From Calliopsis andreniformis (lineage: Eukaryota > Arthropoda > Insecta > Hymenoptera > Andrenidae), in NCBI RefSeq assembly GCF_051401765.1, contig NW_027480438.1, forward strand, positions 310,001 through 374,000: 64,000 bases of DNA, read 5' to 3'. Of this stretch, positions 1 to 12,740 are shown piece by piece. Numbering within the stretch: the stretch's first letter is position 1; every line of letters starts with the position of its first letter. A model generated the notes under the pieces. It was not told the DNA's origin, did not search any database, and saw only the letters and a list, made by a program, of their open reading frames with translations. The translations under genes were made by a program, and so were the position numbers.

Positions 1-2080
1 TACACAACCCTCAAACATCAATCCTCAATACTCAATCATCAATCCTCAATTCTCAATACTCAATAGAATATCCTGAATTCTCTGTTTTCAATACTCAATC
101 GTCAATCTTCAATCTTCAAGTCTCCATCCACAAACATAAATTCTCATCACTCAACCCTCAACTCTCAGTCCTCAATCTTCAATCCTCAATCCTCAATCCT
201 CAATCCTCAATCGTCAATCCTCAATCCCCAATCCTCAATCTTCAATCCTCAATCCTCAATCCTCAAGCCTCAATACTCAATCCTCAATCCTCAATCCTCA
301 ATCCTCAATCCTCAATCATCAATCCTCAATCTTCAATACTCAGTCCTCAATCCTCAATCCTCAATACTCAACCATCAATCCTCAAATCTCAATACTCAAT
401 AGAATATCTTGAATACTCAGGATTCAATACTCAAACCTCAATCCTCAACCCTCAGCCGTCATCCTCCATCCTCAATCCTCAATCCTAAATCCTCAATCCT
501 CAGTCATGAATCCTCAATCTTCAATACTCAATCGTCAATCTTCAATCCTCAATCCTCAATCCTCGATCCTCAATGCTCAATCCTCAATCATCAATCCTCA
601 ATCTCCAACACTCAATCCACAATCCTCAATCCTCAATCCTCATTCCTCAAAACTCCATCCTCAACCCTCAGTCCTCATCCTCAATTCTCAATTCTCAATC
701 CTCAATCCTCAATCCTCAATCTTCAATCCTCAATAATCAATCTCGTATCCTAGATCCTCAATCCCCAATACTCTATCCTTAATCCTCAATATTCAATCCT
801 CTATCCCCAGTCCACAATCTTCAATCCCCAAAGCTCAATAATCAATCCTCAACCCTCAGTCCTCAATCCCCAATCCTCAGTCCTCAATCCTCAATCCTCA
901 ATACTCAAACCTCAATCCTCAACCGTCAGTCCTCGTCCTCAATCCTCAAACCTCAATCCTCAATCCTCAACCATCAATCCTCAATTCTCAATTCTCAATA
1001 GAATATCCTGAATTCTCAGTTTTCAATACTCAATCCTCAATATTCAATCTTCATGTCTCCATCCACAAACATCAATTATCATCACTCAACCCTCATCACT
1101 CAGTCCTCAATCTTCAATCCTCAATCCTCAATACTCAATCCTCAATCATCAATCCTCAATCTTCAAAACTCAATCCTCAATCCTCAATTCTCAATCCTCA
1201 ATACTCAACCATCAATCCTCAATTCTCAATACTCAATAGAATATCGTGAATTCTCAGGATTCAATACTCAAACCCCAATCCTCAACCCTCAGCCCTCATT
1301 CTCCAGCCTCAATACTCAATCCTCAATCCTAAACCTTCAATCCTCAATACTCAATCTTCAATCTTCAATCCTCAAACCTCATTCCTCAATCCTCATTCCT
1401 CAAACCTCCATCCTCAACCCTCAGTCCACATCCTCAATTCTCAATTCTCAATCCTCAAACCTCAATCCTCAGTCTTCAATCCTCAATTATCAATCCTCAA
1501 TCTCCAACACTCAATCCACAATCCTCAATCCTCAATCCTCATTCCTCAAACCTCCATCCTCAACCCTCAGTCCTCATCCTCAATTCTCAGTTCTCAATCC
1601 TCAATCCTCAATCCTCAATCTTCAATCCTCAATAATCAATCTCGTATCCTAGATCCTCAATCCCCAATACTCTATCCTTAATCCTCAATATTCAATCCTC
1701 TATTCCCAGCCCACAATCTTCAATCCCCAAAACTCAATAATCAGTCCTCAACCCTCAGTCCTCAATCCTCAATCCTCAATACTCAACCATCAATCCTCAA
1801 ATCTCAATACTCAATAGAATATTCCGAATACTCAGGATTCAATACTCAAACCTCAATCCTCAACCCTCAGCCGTCATCCTCCATCCTCAATCCTCAATCC
1901 TAAATCCTCAATCCTCAGTCATCAATCCTCAATCTTCAATACTCAATCCTCAATCTTCAATCCTCAATCCTCAATCCTCGATCCTCAATCCTCAATCCTC
2001 AATCATCAATCCTCAATCTCCAACACTCAATCCACAATCCTCAATCCTCAATCCTCATTCCTCAAACCTCCATCCTCAAC
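1..2080 (+). repeat. Block duplicated at 3139-5515
   Basis: Base 1 corresponds to base 3139 (offset 3,138). After a one-heptamer deletion in the right copy, near 3485, the offset becomes 3,131. The right copy then holds an extra 308-bp A module (marker 4128 to 4436), after which the offset is 3,439 (1053 pairs with 4492, 1813 with 5252). Similarity ends near 2075/5515, where the right copy turns into ATCCACAACCCTCAG and TCCGAATCC. Because base 1 starts inside the block, the left boundary lies outside the window. Confidence 0.8.
398..996 (+). repeat. 599-bp B-to-A module (representative of 12 equal-length copies)
   Basis: From a type B marker to the next type A marker is exactly 599 bp here and at 1813, 3529, 7472, 12167, 13973, 19554, 21360, 22267, 29049, 37146 and 41268 (the last begins with a type D marker). 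Module order: marker; CAACCCT-CAGCCGT-CATCCT; CTCGATCC; CAACACT-CAATCCA; CATTCCT; CAGTCCT-CATCCT; TCTCGTATCCTAGATCC; CCCCAAAGCT; CAACCGT-CAGTCCT-CGTCCT. The length equals 86 heptamers minus 3, and exactly three 6-bp words are seen. Copies with altered length exist: 606 bp at 35416 (one extra heptamer) and 515 bp at 33401 (84-bp deletion). Confidence 0.85.
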
Positions 2081-4240
2081 CCTCAGTCCTCATCCTCAAT
2101 TCTCAATTCTCAATCCTCAATCCTCAATCCTCAATCTTCAATCCTCAATAATCAATCTCGTATCGTAGATCCTCAATCCCCAATACTCTATCCTTAATCC
2201 TCAATATTCAATCCTCTATCCCCAGTCCACAATCTTCATTCCCCAAAGCTCAATAATCAATCCTCAACCCCCAGTCCTCAATCCCCAATCCTCAGTCCTC
2301 AATCCTCAATCCTCAATACTCAAACCTCAATCCCCAACCGTCAGTCCTCGTCCTCAATCCTCAAACCTCAATCCTCAATCCTCAATCATCAATCCTCAAT
2401 TCTCACTTCTCAATAGAATATCCTGAATTCTCAGTTTTCAATACTCAATCCTCAATCTTCAATCTTCAAGTCTCCATCCACAAACATCAATTCTCATCAC
2501 TCAACCCTCAACACTCAATCCTCAATCCTCAATCCTCAATCTTCAGTCCTCAATCCTCAATCCTCAATCCTCCATCCTCAATCCTCAATCATCAATCCTC
2601 AATCTGCAAAACTCAATCCTCAATCCTCAATCCTCAATCCTCAATCCTCAATCATCAATCCTCAATCTTCAATACTCAATCCTCAAACGTCAACCCTCAA
2701 TCCTCCATCCTCAATTCTCAATCCTCAATCCTCTGTCCTCAGGCCTCAAACCTCAACCCTCAACCCTCAGCCCTCATCCTCAATCCTCAATCCTGAATCC
2801 TCAATCCTCAACCTTCAATCCTCAATACTCAATCTTCAATCCTCAACCCTCAATCCTCAATCCTCAACCCTCAGCCCTCATCCTCAAACCTCAATCCTGA
2901 ATCCTCAATCCTCAATCTTCAATCCTCAATACTCAGCCTTCAATCCACCATCCTCGATCCTCTATCCTCAAGCGTCAATCCTCAATCCTCAATACTCAAC
3001 CCTCAGCCCTCATCCTCCACCCTCAATCCTCAATCCTCAAACCTCAACCTTCAATCCTCAATACTCAATCTTCGATCCTCAATCCTCAACCCTCAATCCT
3101 CAATCCTCAATCCTCAATCCTCAATCCTCAATATTCAATACACAACCCTCAAACATCAATCCTCAATACTCAATCATCAATCCTCAATTCTCAATACTCA
3201 ATAGAATATCCTGAATTCTCTGTTTTCAATACTCAATCGTCAATCTTCAATCTTCAAGTCTCCATCCACAAACATAAATTCTCATCACTCAACCCTCAAC
3301 TCTCAGTCCTCAATCTTCAATCCTCAATCCTCAATCCTCAATCCTCAATCGTCAATCCTCAATCCCCAATCCTCAATCTTCAATCCTCAATCCTCAATCC
3401 TCAAGCCTCAATACTCAATCCTCAATCCTCAATCCTCGATCCTCAGTCCTCAATCATCAATCCTCAATCTTCAATACTCAGTCCTCAATCCTCAATACTC
3501 AACCATCAATCCTCAAATCTCAATACTCAATAGAATATCTTGAATACTCAGGATTCAATACTCAAACCTCAATCCTCAACCCTCAGCCGTCATCCTCCAT
3601 CCTCAATCCTCAATCCTAAATCCTCAATCCTCAGTCATGAATCCTCAATCTTCAATACTCAATCGTCAATCTTCAATCCTCAATCCTCAATCCTCGATCC
3701 TCAATGCTCAATCCTCAATCATCAATCCTCAATCTCCAACACTCAATCCACAATCCTCAATCCTCAATCCTCATTCCTCAAAACTCCATCCTCAACCCTC
3801 AGTCCTCATCCTCAATTCTCAATTCTCAATCCTCAATCCTCAATCCTCAATCTTCAATCCTCAATAATCAATCTCGTATCCTAGATCCTCAATCCCCAAT
3901 ACTCTATCCTTAATCCTCAATATTCAATCCTCTATCCCCAGTCCACAATCTTCAATCCCCAAAGCTCAATAATCAATCCTCAACCCTCAGTCCTCAATCC
4001 CCAATCCTCAGTCCTCAATCCTCAATCCTCAATACTCAAACCTCAATCCTCAACCGTCAGTCCTCGTCCTCAATCCTCAAACCTCAATCCTCAATCCTCA
4101 ACCATCAATCCTCAATTCTCAATTTTCAATAGAATATCCTGAATTCTCAGTTTTCAATTCTCAATCCTCAATCTTCAATCTTCAAGTCTCCATCCACAAA
4201 CATCAATTCTCATCACTCAACCCTAAACACTCAATCCTCA
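2080..4240 (+). repeat. 2.2-kb block duplicated at 35690-37857
   Basis: The offset is 33,610 bp (TCGTATCGTAG pairs 2158 with 35768; markers 2412 and 3200 pair with 36022 and 36810). It becomes 33,617 after one heptamer difference (3529 pairs with 37146). This is the longest-range copy seen in the window and overlaps the 3,138-bp repeat at the left end. Confidence 0.8.
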
Positions 4241-5515
4241 ATCCTCAATCCTCAATCTTCAATCCTCAATTCTCAATCCTCAATCCTCAATCCTCAATCC
4301 TCAATCATCAATCCTCAATCTGCAAAACTCAATCCTCAATCCTCAATCCTCAATCCTCAGTCCTCAATCATCAATCCTCAATCTTCAATACTCAATCCTC
4401 AATCCTCAATCCTCAATACTCAATACTCAATACTCAATAGAATATCCTGAATTCTCAGTTTTCAATACTCAATCCTCAAACTTCAATCTTCATGTCTCCA
4501 TCAGAAAACATCAATTATCATCACTCAACCCTCATCACTCAGTCCTCAATCTTCAATCCTCAATCCTCAATACTCAATCCTCAATCATCAATCCACAATC
4601 TTCAAAACTCAATCCTCAATCCTCAATTCTCAATCCTCAATACTCAACCATCAATCCTCAATTCTCAATACTCAATAGAATATCGTGAATTCTCAGGATT
4701 CAATACTCAAACCCCAATCCTCAACCCTCAGCCCTCATTCTCCAGCCTCAATACTCAATCCTCAATCCTCAACCTTCAATCCTCAATACTCAATCTTCAA
4801 TCTTCAATCCTCAATCCTCATTCCTCAATCCTCATTCCTCAAACCTCCATCCTCAACCCTCAGTCCACATCCTCAATTCTCAATTCTCAATCCTCAAACC
4901 TCAATCCTCAGTCTTCAATCCTCAATTATCAATCCTCAATCTCCAACACTCAATCCACAATCCTCAATCCTCAATCCTCATTCCTCAAACCTCCATCCTC
5001 AACCCTCTGTCCTCATCCTCAATTCTCAGTTCTCAATCCTCAATCCTCAATCCTCTATCTTCAATCCTCAATTGTCAATCTCGTATCCTAGATCCTCAAT
5101 CCCCAATACTCTATCCTTAATCCTCAATATTCAATCCTCTATCCCCAGCCCACAATCTTCAATCCCCAAAGCTCAATAATCAATCCTCAACCCTCAGTCC
5201 TCAATCCTCAATCCTCAATACTCAACCATCAATCCTCAAATCTGAATACTCAATAGAATATTCTGAATACTCAGGATTCAATACTCAAACCTCAATCCTC
5301 AACCCTCAGCCGTCATCCTCCATCCTCAATCCTCAATCCTAAATCCTCAATCCTCAGTCATCAATCCTCAATCTTCAATACTCAATCCTCAATCTTCAAT
5401 CCTCAATCCTCAATCCTCGATCCTCAATCCTCAATACTCAATCATCAATCCTCAATCTCCAACACTCAATCCACAATCCTCAATCCTCAATCCTCATTCC
5501 TCAAACCTCCATCCA
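3139..5515 (+). repeat. Second copy of the 1-2080 block with an extra 308-bp module
   Basis: This segment is the partner of bases 1-2080. The extra unit lies between markers 4128 and 4436, a perfect 44-heptamer distance. The same A-to-A 308-bp step occurs at 16210, 24673, 38833 and 41867, so it is a standard module and not random expansion. A near-identical block for its first kilobase is found again near 36.75-37.85 kb. Confidence 0.78.
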
Positions 5516-5586
5516 CAACCCTCAGTCCTCATCCTCAATTCCGAATCCTCAGTCCTGAATGCTCAATCTTCATCCCTCAGTCCGCA

Positions 5587-5598
5587 ACAATCAATTGT
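5587..5598. repeat. Second dyad ACAAT-CA-ATTGT, 27 bp before a type E marker
   Basis: Arms ACAAT and ATTGT flank CA. Copies lie at 17669, 40292, 43326, 51971 and 55962. ACAATCAGTTGT versions lie at 50142 and 54996. In all eight cases the start of the dyad is exactly 27 bp before the start of the following marker (5614, 17696, 40319, 43353, 51998, 55989, 50169, 55023). Related ACAATCWGTTGT words near 49609, 50806, 52502, 54352 and 56597 are followed by plain heptamers instead. Confidence 0.75.
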
Positions 5599-7475
5599 CA
5601 ATCCTCAATCCTCAATAGAATATCCTCAATTTACAGTTTTCAATACTCAAACCCCAATCTTCAAACTTCAAATTTCAATCCACAGACATCAATTCTCATC
5701 ACACAACCCTCAACACTCAGTCCTCAATCTTCAATCCGCAGTCCTCAATCCTCAATCCTAGATCCCCAATCCGCAATCCTCAATCCTTAATCCTCAATCT
5801 TCAATCCTCAATAACCAGTCCTCAATCTTCAATCCTCAATGCTCGATCTTCAATCCTCAATCCCGAGTCCTCAATCCTCAATCCTCAATCATCAATTCTC
5901 AATCCTCAACCGTCAGTACTCGTCCTCAATCCTCAGCCCTCAATCCTCAATCCTCAAACCTCAATCCTCAACCGTCTGCCCTCGTCCTCAATCCTCAACC
6001 CTCAACCCTCAATCCTCAATCATCAATACTCAATCTCCAATCCTCAATCCACAATCCTCAATCCTCAATATTCAACACACAACCCTCAACCATCAATCAC
6101 CAATATTCAACCATCAATCCTCAATTCTCAATACTCAATAGAATATCCTGAATTCTCATGGTTCACTGCTAAATTCCCAATCTTCAATCTTCAAATCTCA
6201 ATCCACAAACATCAATTCTCATCACTCAACCCTCAACACTCAGTCCTCAATCTTCAATCCTCAATCCTTAATCCTCAATCCTCAATCTTCAATCCTCCAT
6301 ACTCAATCTTCAATCCTCAATCCTCAATCATCAATCCTCGATCCTCAATCCTCAGTCATCAATCCTCAATCTTCAATACTCAATCCTCAATCCTCAGTCC
6401 TCAATCCTCAATCCTCAATCCTCATTCCTCAAACCTCCATCCTCAGCCCTCAGTCCTCATTCCTCAACCCTCAGTCCTGATCCTCAATTCTCAATTCTCA
6501 ATCATCAATACTCAATCTTCAATCCTCAATCCACAATCCTCAATCCTCAATATTCAACACACAGCTCTCAACCATCAATCACCAATATTCAACCATCAAT
6601 CCTCAATTCTCAATACTCAATAGTATATCCTGAATTCTCATGGTTCAATGCTAAATCCCCAATCTCAATCTTCAAATCTCAATCCACAAACATCAATTCT
6701 CATCACTGATCCCTCAACACTCTGTCCTCAATCTTCAATCCTCAATCCTTAATCCTCAATCCTCAATCTTCAATCCTCCATACTCAATCTTCAATCCTCA
6801 ATCCTCAATCATCAATCCTCAATCCTCAATCCTCACTCTTCAATCCTCAATAATCAATCTCCTGTCCTAGATACTCAATCCCCAATGCTCTATCCTTAAA
6901 CCTCAATATACAATCCTCTATCCCCAGTCCACAATATTCAATCCCCAAAACTCAATAATCAATCGTCAATCCTCAGTCCTCAATCCACAATCCTCAGACC
7001 TCAGTCCTCAATCCTCAATACTCAAACCTCAATCCTCAACCGTCAGTCCTCGTCGTCAATCCTCAACCCTCAATCCTCAATCCTCAATCTTCAATCACCA
7101 ATACTCAATCTTCAATCCTCAATCCTCAATCCTCAATCCTCAATCCTCAATCATCAATATTCAATACACAACCCTCAAACATCAATCCTCAAAACTCAAT
7201 CATCAATCCTCAATTCTCAATTCTCAATAGAATATCCTGAATTCTCAGTTTTCAATACTCAATCCTCAATCTTCAATCTTCAAGTCTCCATCTAACAAAC
7301 ATCAATTCTCATTACTAAACCCACAACACTCAATCCTCAATCCTCAATCCTCAATCTTCAATCCTCAATCCTCAATCCTCTATCCTCAATCATCAATCCT
7401 CAATCTTCAATACTCAGTCCTCAATCCTCAATCCTCAATACTCAACCATCAATCCTCAAATCTCAATACTCAATA

Positions 7476-7499
7476 GAATATCCTGAATACTCAGGATTC
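7476..7499. repeat. Type B marker dyad (7-bp perfect stem), representative
   Basis: ATCCTGA and TCAGGAT flank the loop ATAC. The stem extends to 9 pairs (outer GAAT with ATTC) if an AT is bulged. The same sequence occurs at markers 9887, 10681, 14880, 19554, 22267, 25840, 26634, 30986, 35040 and 37146. Decayed versions (CTTGAATAC, CCAGAATAC, TTCTGAATAC) occur at 398, 3529, 5252, 13973, 17334, 21360, 39957 and 42991. Confidence 0.75.
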
Positions 7500-9109
7500 A
7501 ATACTCAAACCTCAATCCTCAACCCTCAGCCGTCATCCTCCATCCTCAATCCTCAATCCTAAAACCTCAATCCTCTGTCATCAATCCTCAATCTTCAATA
7601 CTCAATCGTCAATCTTCAATCCTCAATCCTCAATCCTCGATCCTCAATCCTCAATCCTCAATCATTAATCCTCAATCTCCAACACTCAATCCACAATCCT
7701 CAATCCTCAATCCTCATTCCTCAAACCTCCATCCTCAACCCTCGGTCCTCATCCTCAATTCTCAATTCTCAATCCTCAATCCTCAATCCTCAATCTTCAA
7801 TCCTCAATAATCAATCTCGTATCCTAGATCCTCAATCCCCAGTACTCTATCCTTAATCCTCAATATTCAATCCTCTATCCCCAGTCCATAATCTTCAATC
7901 CCCAAAGCTCAATAATCAATCCTCAACCCTCATTCTTCTATCCCCAATCCTCAGTCCTCAATCCTCAATCCTCAATACACAAACCTCAATCCTCAACCGT
8001 CAGTCCTCGTCCTCAATCCTCAAACCTCAATCCTCAATCCTCAATCATTAATCCTCAATTCTCAATTCTCAATAGAATATCCTGAATTCTCAGTTTTCAA
8101 TACTCAATCCTCAATCTTCAATCTTCAAGTCTCCATCCACAAACATCAATTCTCATCACTCAACCCTCAACACTCAATCCTCAATCCTCAATCCTCAATC
8201 TTCAATCCTCAATCCTCAATCCTCAATCCTCAATCCTCAATCCTCAATCCTCAATCATCAATCCTCAATCTGCAAAACACAATCCTCAATCCTCAATACT
8301 CAATACACAATACTCAATACTCAATAGAATATCCTGAATTCTCAGTTTTCAATACTCAATCCTCAATCTTCAATCTTCATGTCTCCATACACAAACATCA
8401 ATTATCATCACTCAACCCTCAACACTCAGTCCTCAATCTTCAATCCTCAATCCTCAATACTCAATCCTCAATCATCAATCCTCAATCTTCAAAACTCAAT
8501 CCTCAATCCTCAATTCTCAATCCTCAATACTCAACCATCAATCCTCAATTCTCAATACTCAATAGAATATCGTGAATTCTCAGGATTCAATACTCAAACC
8601 CCAATCCTCAACCCTCAGCCCTCATTCTCCATCCTCAATACTCAATCCTCAATCCTCAACCTTCAATCCTCAATACTCAATCTTCAATCTTCAATCCTCA
8701 ATCCTCAAACCTCAATCCTCAATCCTCAATCCTCAGTCATCAATCCTCAATCTCCAATCCTCATTCTTCGATCCTCAATCCTCAACCCTCAATCCTCAAT
8801 CCTCAATCCTCAGTCATGAATACTCAATCTTCAATACTCAATCCTCAATCCTCAGTCCTCAATCCTCAATCCTCAATCCTCAATCCTCATTCCTCAAACC
8901 TCATTCCTCAACCCTCAGTCCTCCTCCTCAATTCTCAATTCTCAATCATCAATACTCAATATTCAACACACAACCCTCGACCATCAATCACCAATATTCA
9001 ACCATCAATCCTCAATTCTCAATACTCAATAGAATATTCTGAATTCTCATGGTTCAATGCTAAATCCCCAACCTTCAATCTTCAAATCACAGTCCACAAA
9101 CATCAATTC

Positions 9110-11490
9110 TCATCACTCAACCCTCAACACTCAGTCCTGAATCTTCAATCCTCAATCCTTAATCCTCAATCCTCAATCTTCAATCCTCCATACTCAATCT
9201 TCAATCCTCAATCCTCAATCATCAATCCTCAATCCTCAATCCTCACTCTTCAACCCTCAATAATCAATCTCCTGTCCTAGATCCTCAATCCCCAATACTC
9301 TATCCTTAATCCTCAATATTCAATCCTCTATCCCCAGGCCACATTCTTCAATCCCCAAAGCTCAATAATCAATCCTCAATCCTCAGTCCTCAATCGTCAA
9401 TCATCAATCCACAATCTTCAATACTCTATCCTCAATCCTCAATCCTCAATCCTCAATCCTCAATCCTCAATCATCAATCCTCAATCTTCAATACTCAATC
9501 CTCAAACGTCAACCCTCAATCCTCCATCCTCAATTCTCAATCCTCAATCCTCTGTCCTGAGGCCTCAAACCTCAACCCTCAACCCTCAGCCCTCATCCTC
9601 AATCCTCAATCCTGAATCCTCAATCCTAAACCTTCAATCCTCAATACTCAATCTTCAATCCTCAATCCTCAATCCTCAATCCTCAACCCTCAGCCCTCAT
9701 CCTCAATCCTCAAGCCTGAATCCTCAACCCTCAATCTTCAATCCTCAATACTCAGCCTTCAATCCTCCATCCTCGATCCTCTATCCTCAATCCTCAATCC
9801 TCAATCATCAATCCTCAATCTTCAATACTCAGTCCTCAATCCTCAGTCCTCAATACTCAACCATCAATACTCAAATCACAGTACTCAATAGAATATCCTG
9901 AATACTCAGGATTCAATACTCAAACCTCAATCCTCAACCCTCAGCCGTCATCCTCCATCCTCAATCCTCAATCCTAAATCCTCAATCCTCAGTCATCAAT
10001 CCTCAATCTTCAATACTCAATCGTCAATCTTCAATCCTGAATCCTCAATCCTCGATCCTCAATCCTCAATCCTCAATCATCAATCCTCAATCTCCATCAC
10101 TCAATCCACAATCCTCAATCCTCAATCCTCATTCCTCAAACCTCCATCCTCAACCCTCAGTCCTCAGCCTCAATTCTCAAATCTCAATCCTCAATCCTCA
10201 ACCTTCAATCCTCAATACTCAATCTTCAATCTTCAATCCTCAATCCTCATTCCTCAATCCTCATTCCTCAAACCTCCATCCTCAACCCTCAGTCCACATC
10301 CTCAATTCTCAATTCTCAATCCTCAAACCTCAATCCTCAATCTTCAATCCTCAATTATCAATCCTCAATCTCCAACACTCAATCCACAATCCTCAATCCT
10401 CAATCCTCATTCCTCAAACCTCCATCCTCAACCCTCAGTCCTCATCCTCAATTCTCAATTCTCAATCCTCAATCCTCAATCCTCAATCTTCAATCCTCAA
10501 TAATCAATCTCGTATCCTAGATCCTCAATCCCCAATACTCTATCCTTAATCCTCAATATTCAATCCTCTATCCCCAGCCCACAATCTTCAATCCCCAAAG
10601 CTGAATAATCAATCCTCAACCCTCAGTCCTCAATCCTCAATCCTCAATACTCAACCATCAATCCTCAAATCTCAATACTCAATAGAATATCCTGAATACT
10701 CAGGATTCAATACTCAAACCTCAATCCTCAACCTTCAGCCGTCATCCTCCATCCTCAATCCTCAATCCTAAATCCTCAATCCTCAGTCATCAATCCTCAA
10801 TCTTCAATACTCAATCGTCAATCTTCAATCCTCAATCCTCAATCCTCGATCCTCAATCCTCAATCCTCAATCATCAATCCTCAATCTCCAACACTCAATC
10901 CACAATCCTCAATCCTCAATCCTCATTCCTCAAACCTCCTTCCTCAACCCTCAGTCCTCATCCTCAATTCTCAATTCTCAATCCTCAATCCTCAATCCTC
11001 AATCTTCAATCCTCAATAATCAATCTCGTATCCTAGATCCTCAATCCCCAATACTCTATCCTTAATCCTCAATATTCAATCCTCTATCCCCAGTCCACAA
11101 TCTTCAATCCCCAAAGCTCAATAATCAATCCTCAGCCCTGAGTCCTCAATCCCCAATCCTCAGTCCTCAATCCTCAATCCTCAATACTCAAACCTCAATC
11201 CTCAACCGTCAGTCCTCGTCCTCAATCCTCAAACCTCAATCCTCAGTCCTCAATCATCAATCCTCAATCTTCAATACTCAATCCTCAATCCTCAATCCTC
11301 AATACTCAATACTCAATACTCAATAGAATATCCTGGATTCTCAGTTTTCAATACTCAATCCTCAATCTTCAATCTTCATGTCTCCATACACAAACATCAA
11401 TTATCATCACTCAACCCTCAACACTCAGTCCTCAATCTTCAATCCTCTATCCTCAATACTCAATACTCAATCCTCAATTCTCAATCCTCA
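9110..11490 (+). repeat. 2.4-kb block duplicated at 25063-27443
   Basis: The offset is exactly 15,953 bp: CTCCTGTCCTAG pairs 9269 with 25222, and markers 9887, 10681 and 11322 pair with 25840, 26634 and 27275. The left copy then lacks about 164 bp present in the right copy, including the B' marker at 27478, so CGCAGTCC pairs 11574 with 27691. The right copy starts abruptly inside a type A unit with CATGTCTCCATCC near 25040-25070. Confidence 0.8.
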
Positions 11491-11729
11491 TTACTCAAAC
11501 CTCAATCCTCAATCCTCAATCCTCAGTCATCAATCCTCAATCTTCAATACTCAATCGTCAATCCGCAGTCCTCAATACTCAATCCTAGATCCTCAATCCC
11601 CAATCCTCAATCCTTAATCGTCAATCGTCAATCCTCAATCCCCAATCCTCAATCTCCAATCCTCAATCCTCAATCCTCAAGCCTCAATACTCAATCCTCA
11701 ATCCTCAATCCTCAATCCTCAATCCTCAA

Positions 11730-12740
11730 CCCTCAATCCTCAATCCTCAATCATCAATCCTCAATCTTCAATACTCAATCCTCAAACGTCAACCCTCAAT
11801 CCTCCATCCTCAATTCTCAATCCTCAATCCTCTGTCCTCAGGCCTCAAACCTCAACCCTCAACCCTCAGCCCTCATCCTCAATCCTCAATCCTGAATCCT
11901 CAATCCTCAACCTTCAATCCTCAATACTCAATCTTCAATCCTCAATCTTCAATCCGCAATCCTCAAACCTCAGCCCTCATCCTCAATCCTCAATCCTGAA
12001 TCCTCAATCCTCAATCTTCAATCCTCAATATTCAGCCTTCAATCCTCCATCCTCGATCCTCTATCCTCAATCCTCAATCCTCAATCATCAATCCTCAATC
12101 TTCAATACTCAGTCCTCAATCCTCAATCCTCAATACTCAACCATCAATCCTCAAATCACAATACTCAATAGAATATCCTGAATACTCAGGATACAATACT
12201 CAAACCTCAAGCCTCAACCCTCAGCCGTCATCCTCCATCCTCAATCCTCAATGCTAAATCCTCAATCCTCAGTCATCAATCCTCAATCTTCCATACTCAA
12301 TCGTCAATCTTCAATCCTCAACCCTCAATCCTCGATCCTCAATCCTCAATCCTCAATCATCAATCCTCAATCTCCAACACTCAATCCACAATCCTCAATC
12401 CTCAATCCTCATTCCTCAAACCTCCATCCTCAACCCTCAGTCCTCATCCTCAATTCTCAATTCTCAATCCTCAGTCCTCAATCCTCAATCTTCAATCCTC
12501 AATAATCAATCTCGTATCGTAGATCCTCAATCCCCAATACTCTATCCTTAATCCTCAATATTCAATCCTCTATCCCCAGTCCACAATCATCATTCCCCAA
12601 AGCTCAATAATCAATCCTCAACCCCCAGTCCTCAATCCCCAATCCTCAGTCCTCAATCCTCAATCCTCAATACTCAAACCTCAATCCCCAACCGTCAGTC
12701 CTCGTCCTCAATCCTCAAACCTCAATCCTCAATCCTCAAT
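11730..12740 (+). repeat. 1-kb block recurring at 28612-29622 and 32964-33890
   Basis: The offset to the middle copy is 16,882 bp (marker 12167 pairs with 29049, 12766 with 29648). Diagnostic words are CAAACGT-CAACCCT, CTCAGGCCTC, CAATCCGCAATCC and the perfect dyad in the marker at 12167. The copy at 33 kb carries an 84-bp deletion near 33557. A further copy of the second half lies at 35.18-35.77 kb (offset 6,367 from 28.81 kb). Confidence 0.78.
12174..12193. repeat. Perfect inverted repeat, 8-bp arms (TATCCTGA/TCAGGATA)
   Basis: Arms 12174-12181 and 12186-12193 are exact reverse complements around the loop ATAC, inside a type B marker. Identical copies lie at 29056-29075, 33408-33427 and 35423-35442. 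The heptamer satellite is nearly G-free and cannot form GC-paired stems, so this is the strongest hairpin or dimer-site candidate in the array. Function is unknown. Confidence 0.8.

Larger units (their letters stand above)
3800..8045 (+). repeat. 4.2-kb block duplicated at 15882-20127
   Basis: Markers at 4436, 4674, 5252, 5614, 6137, 6619, 7226, 7472 and 8071 each recur exactly 12,082 bp downstream, so about 4.2 kb is copied with no net length change. The block carries rare features: the ACAATCAATTGT dyad, type C markers with TCATGGTTC, and an octamer slip (CCATCTAACAAAC near 7290). Homology begins near 3800/15882. It ends near 8045/20127, where CATTAATCC contrasts with CATCAATCC. Confidence 0.85.

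Noticed and set aside
1053..1652. Recurrent 199-codon frame starting MSPSTNIN, repeated about seven times
   Set aside because: Its conservation mirrors the conservation of the DNA module in non-coding positions and other frames alike. The same stretch is open in another frame, so protein-level selection is not needed.
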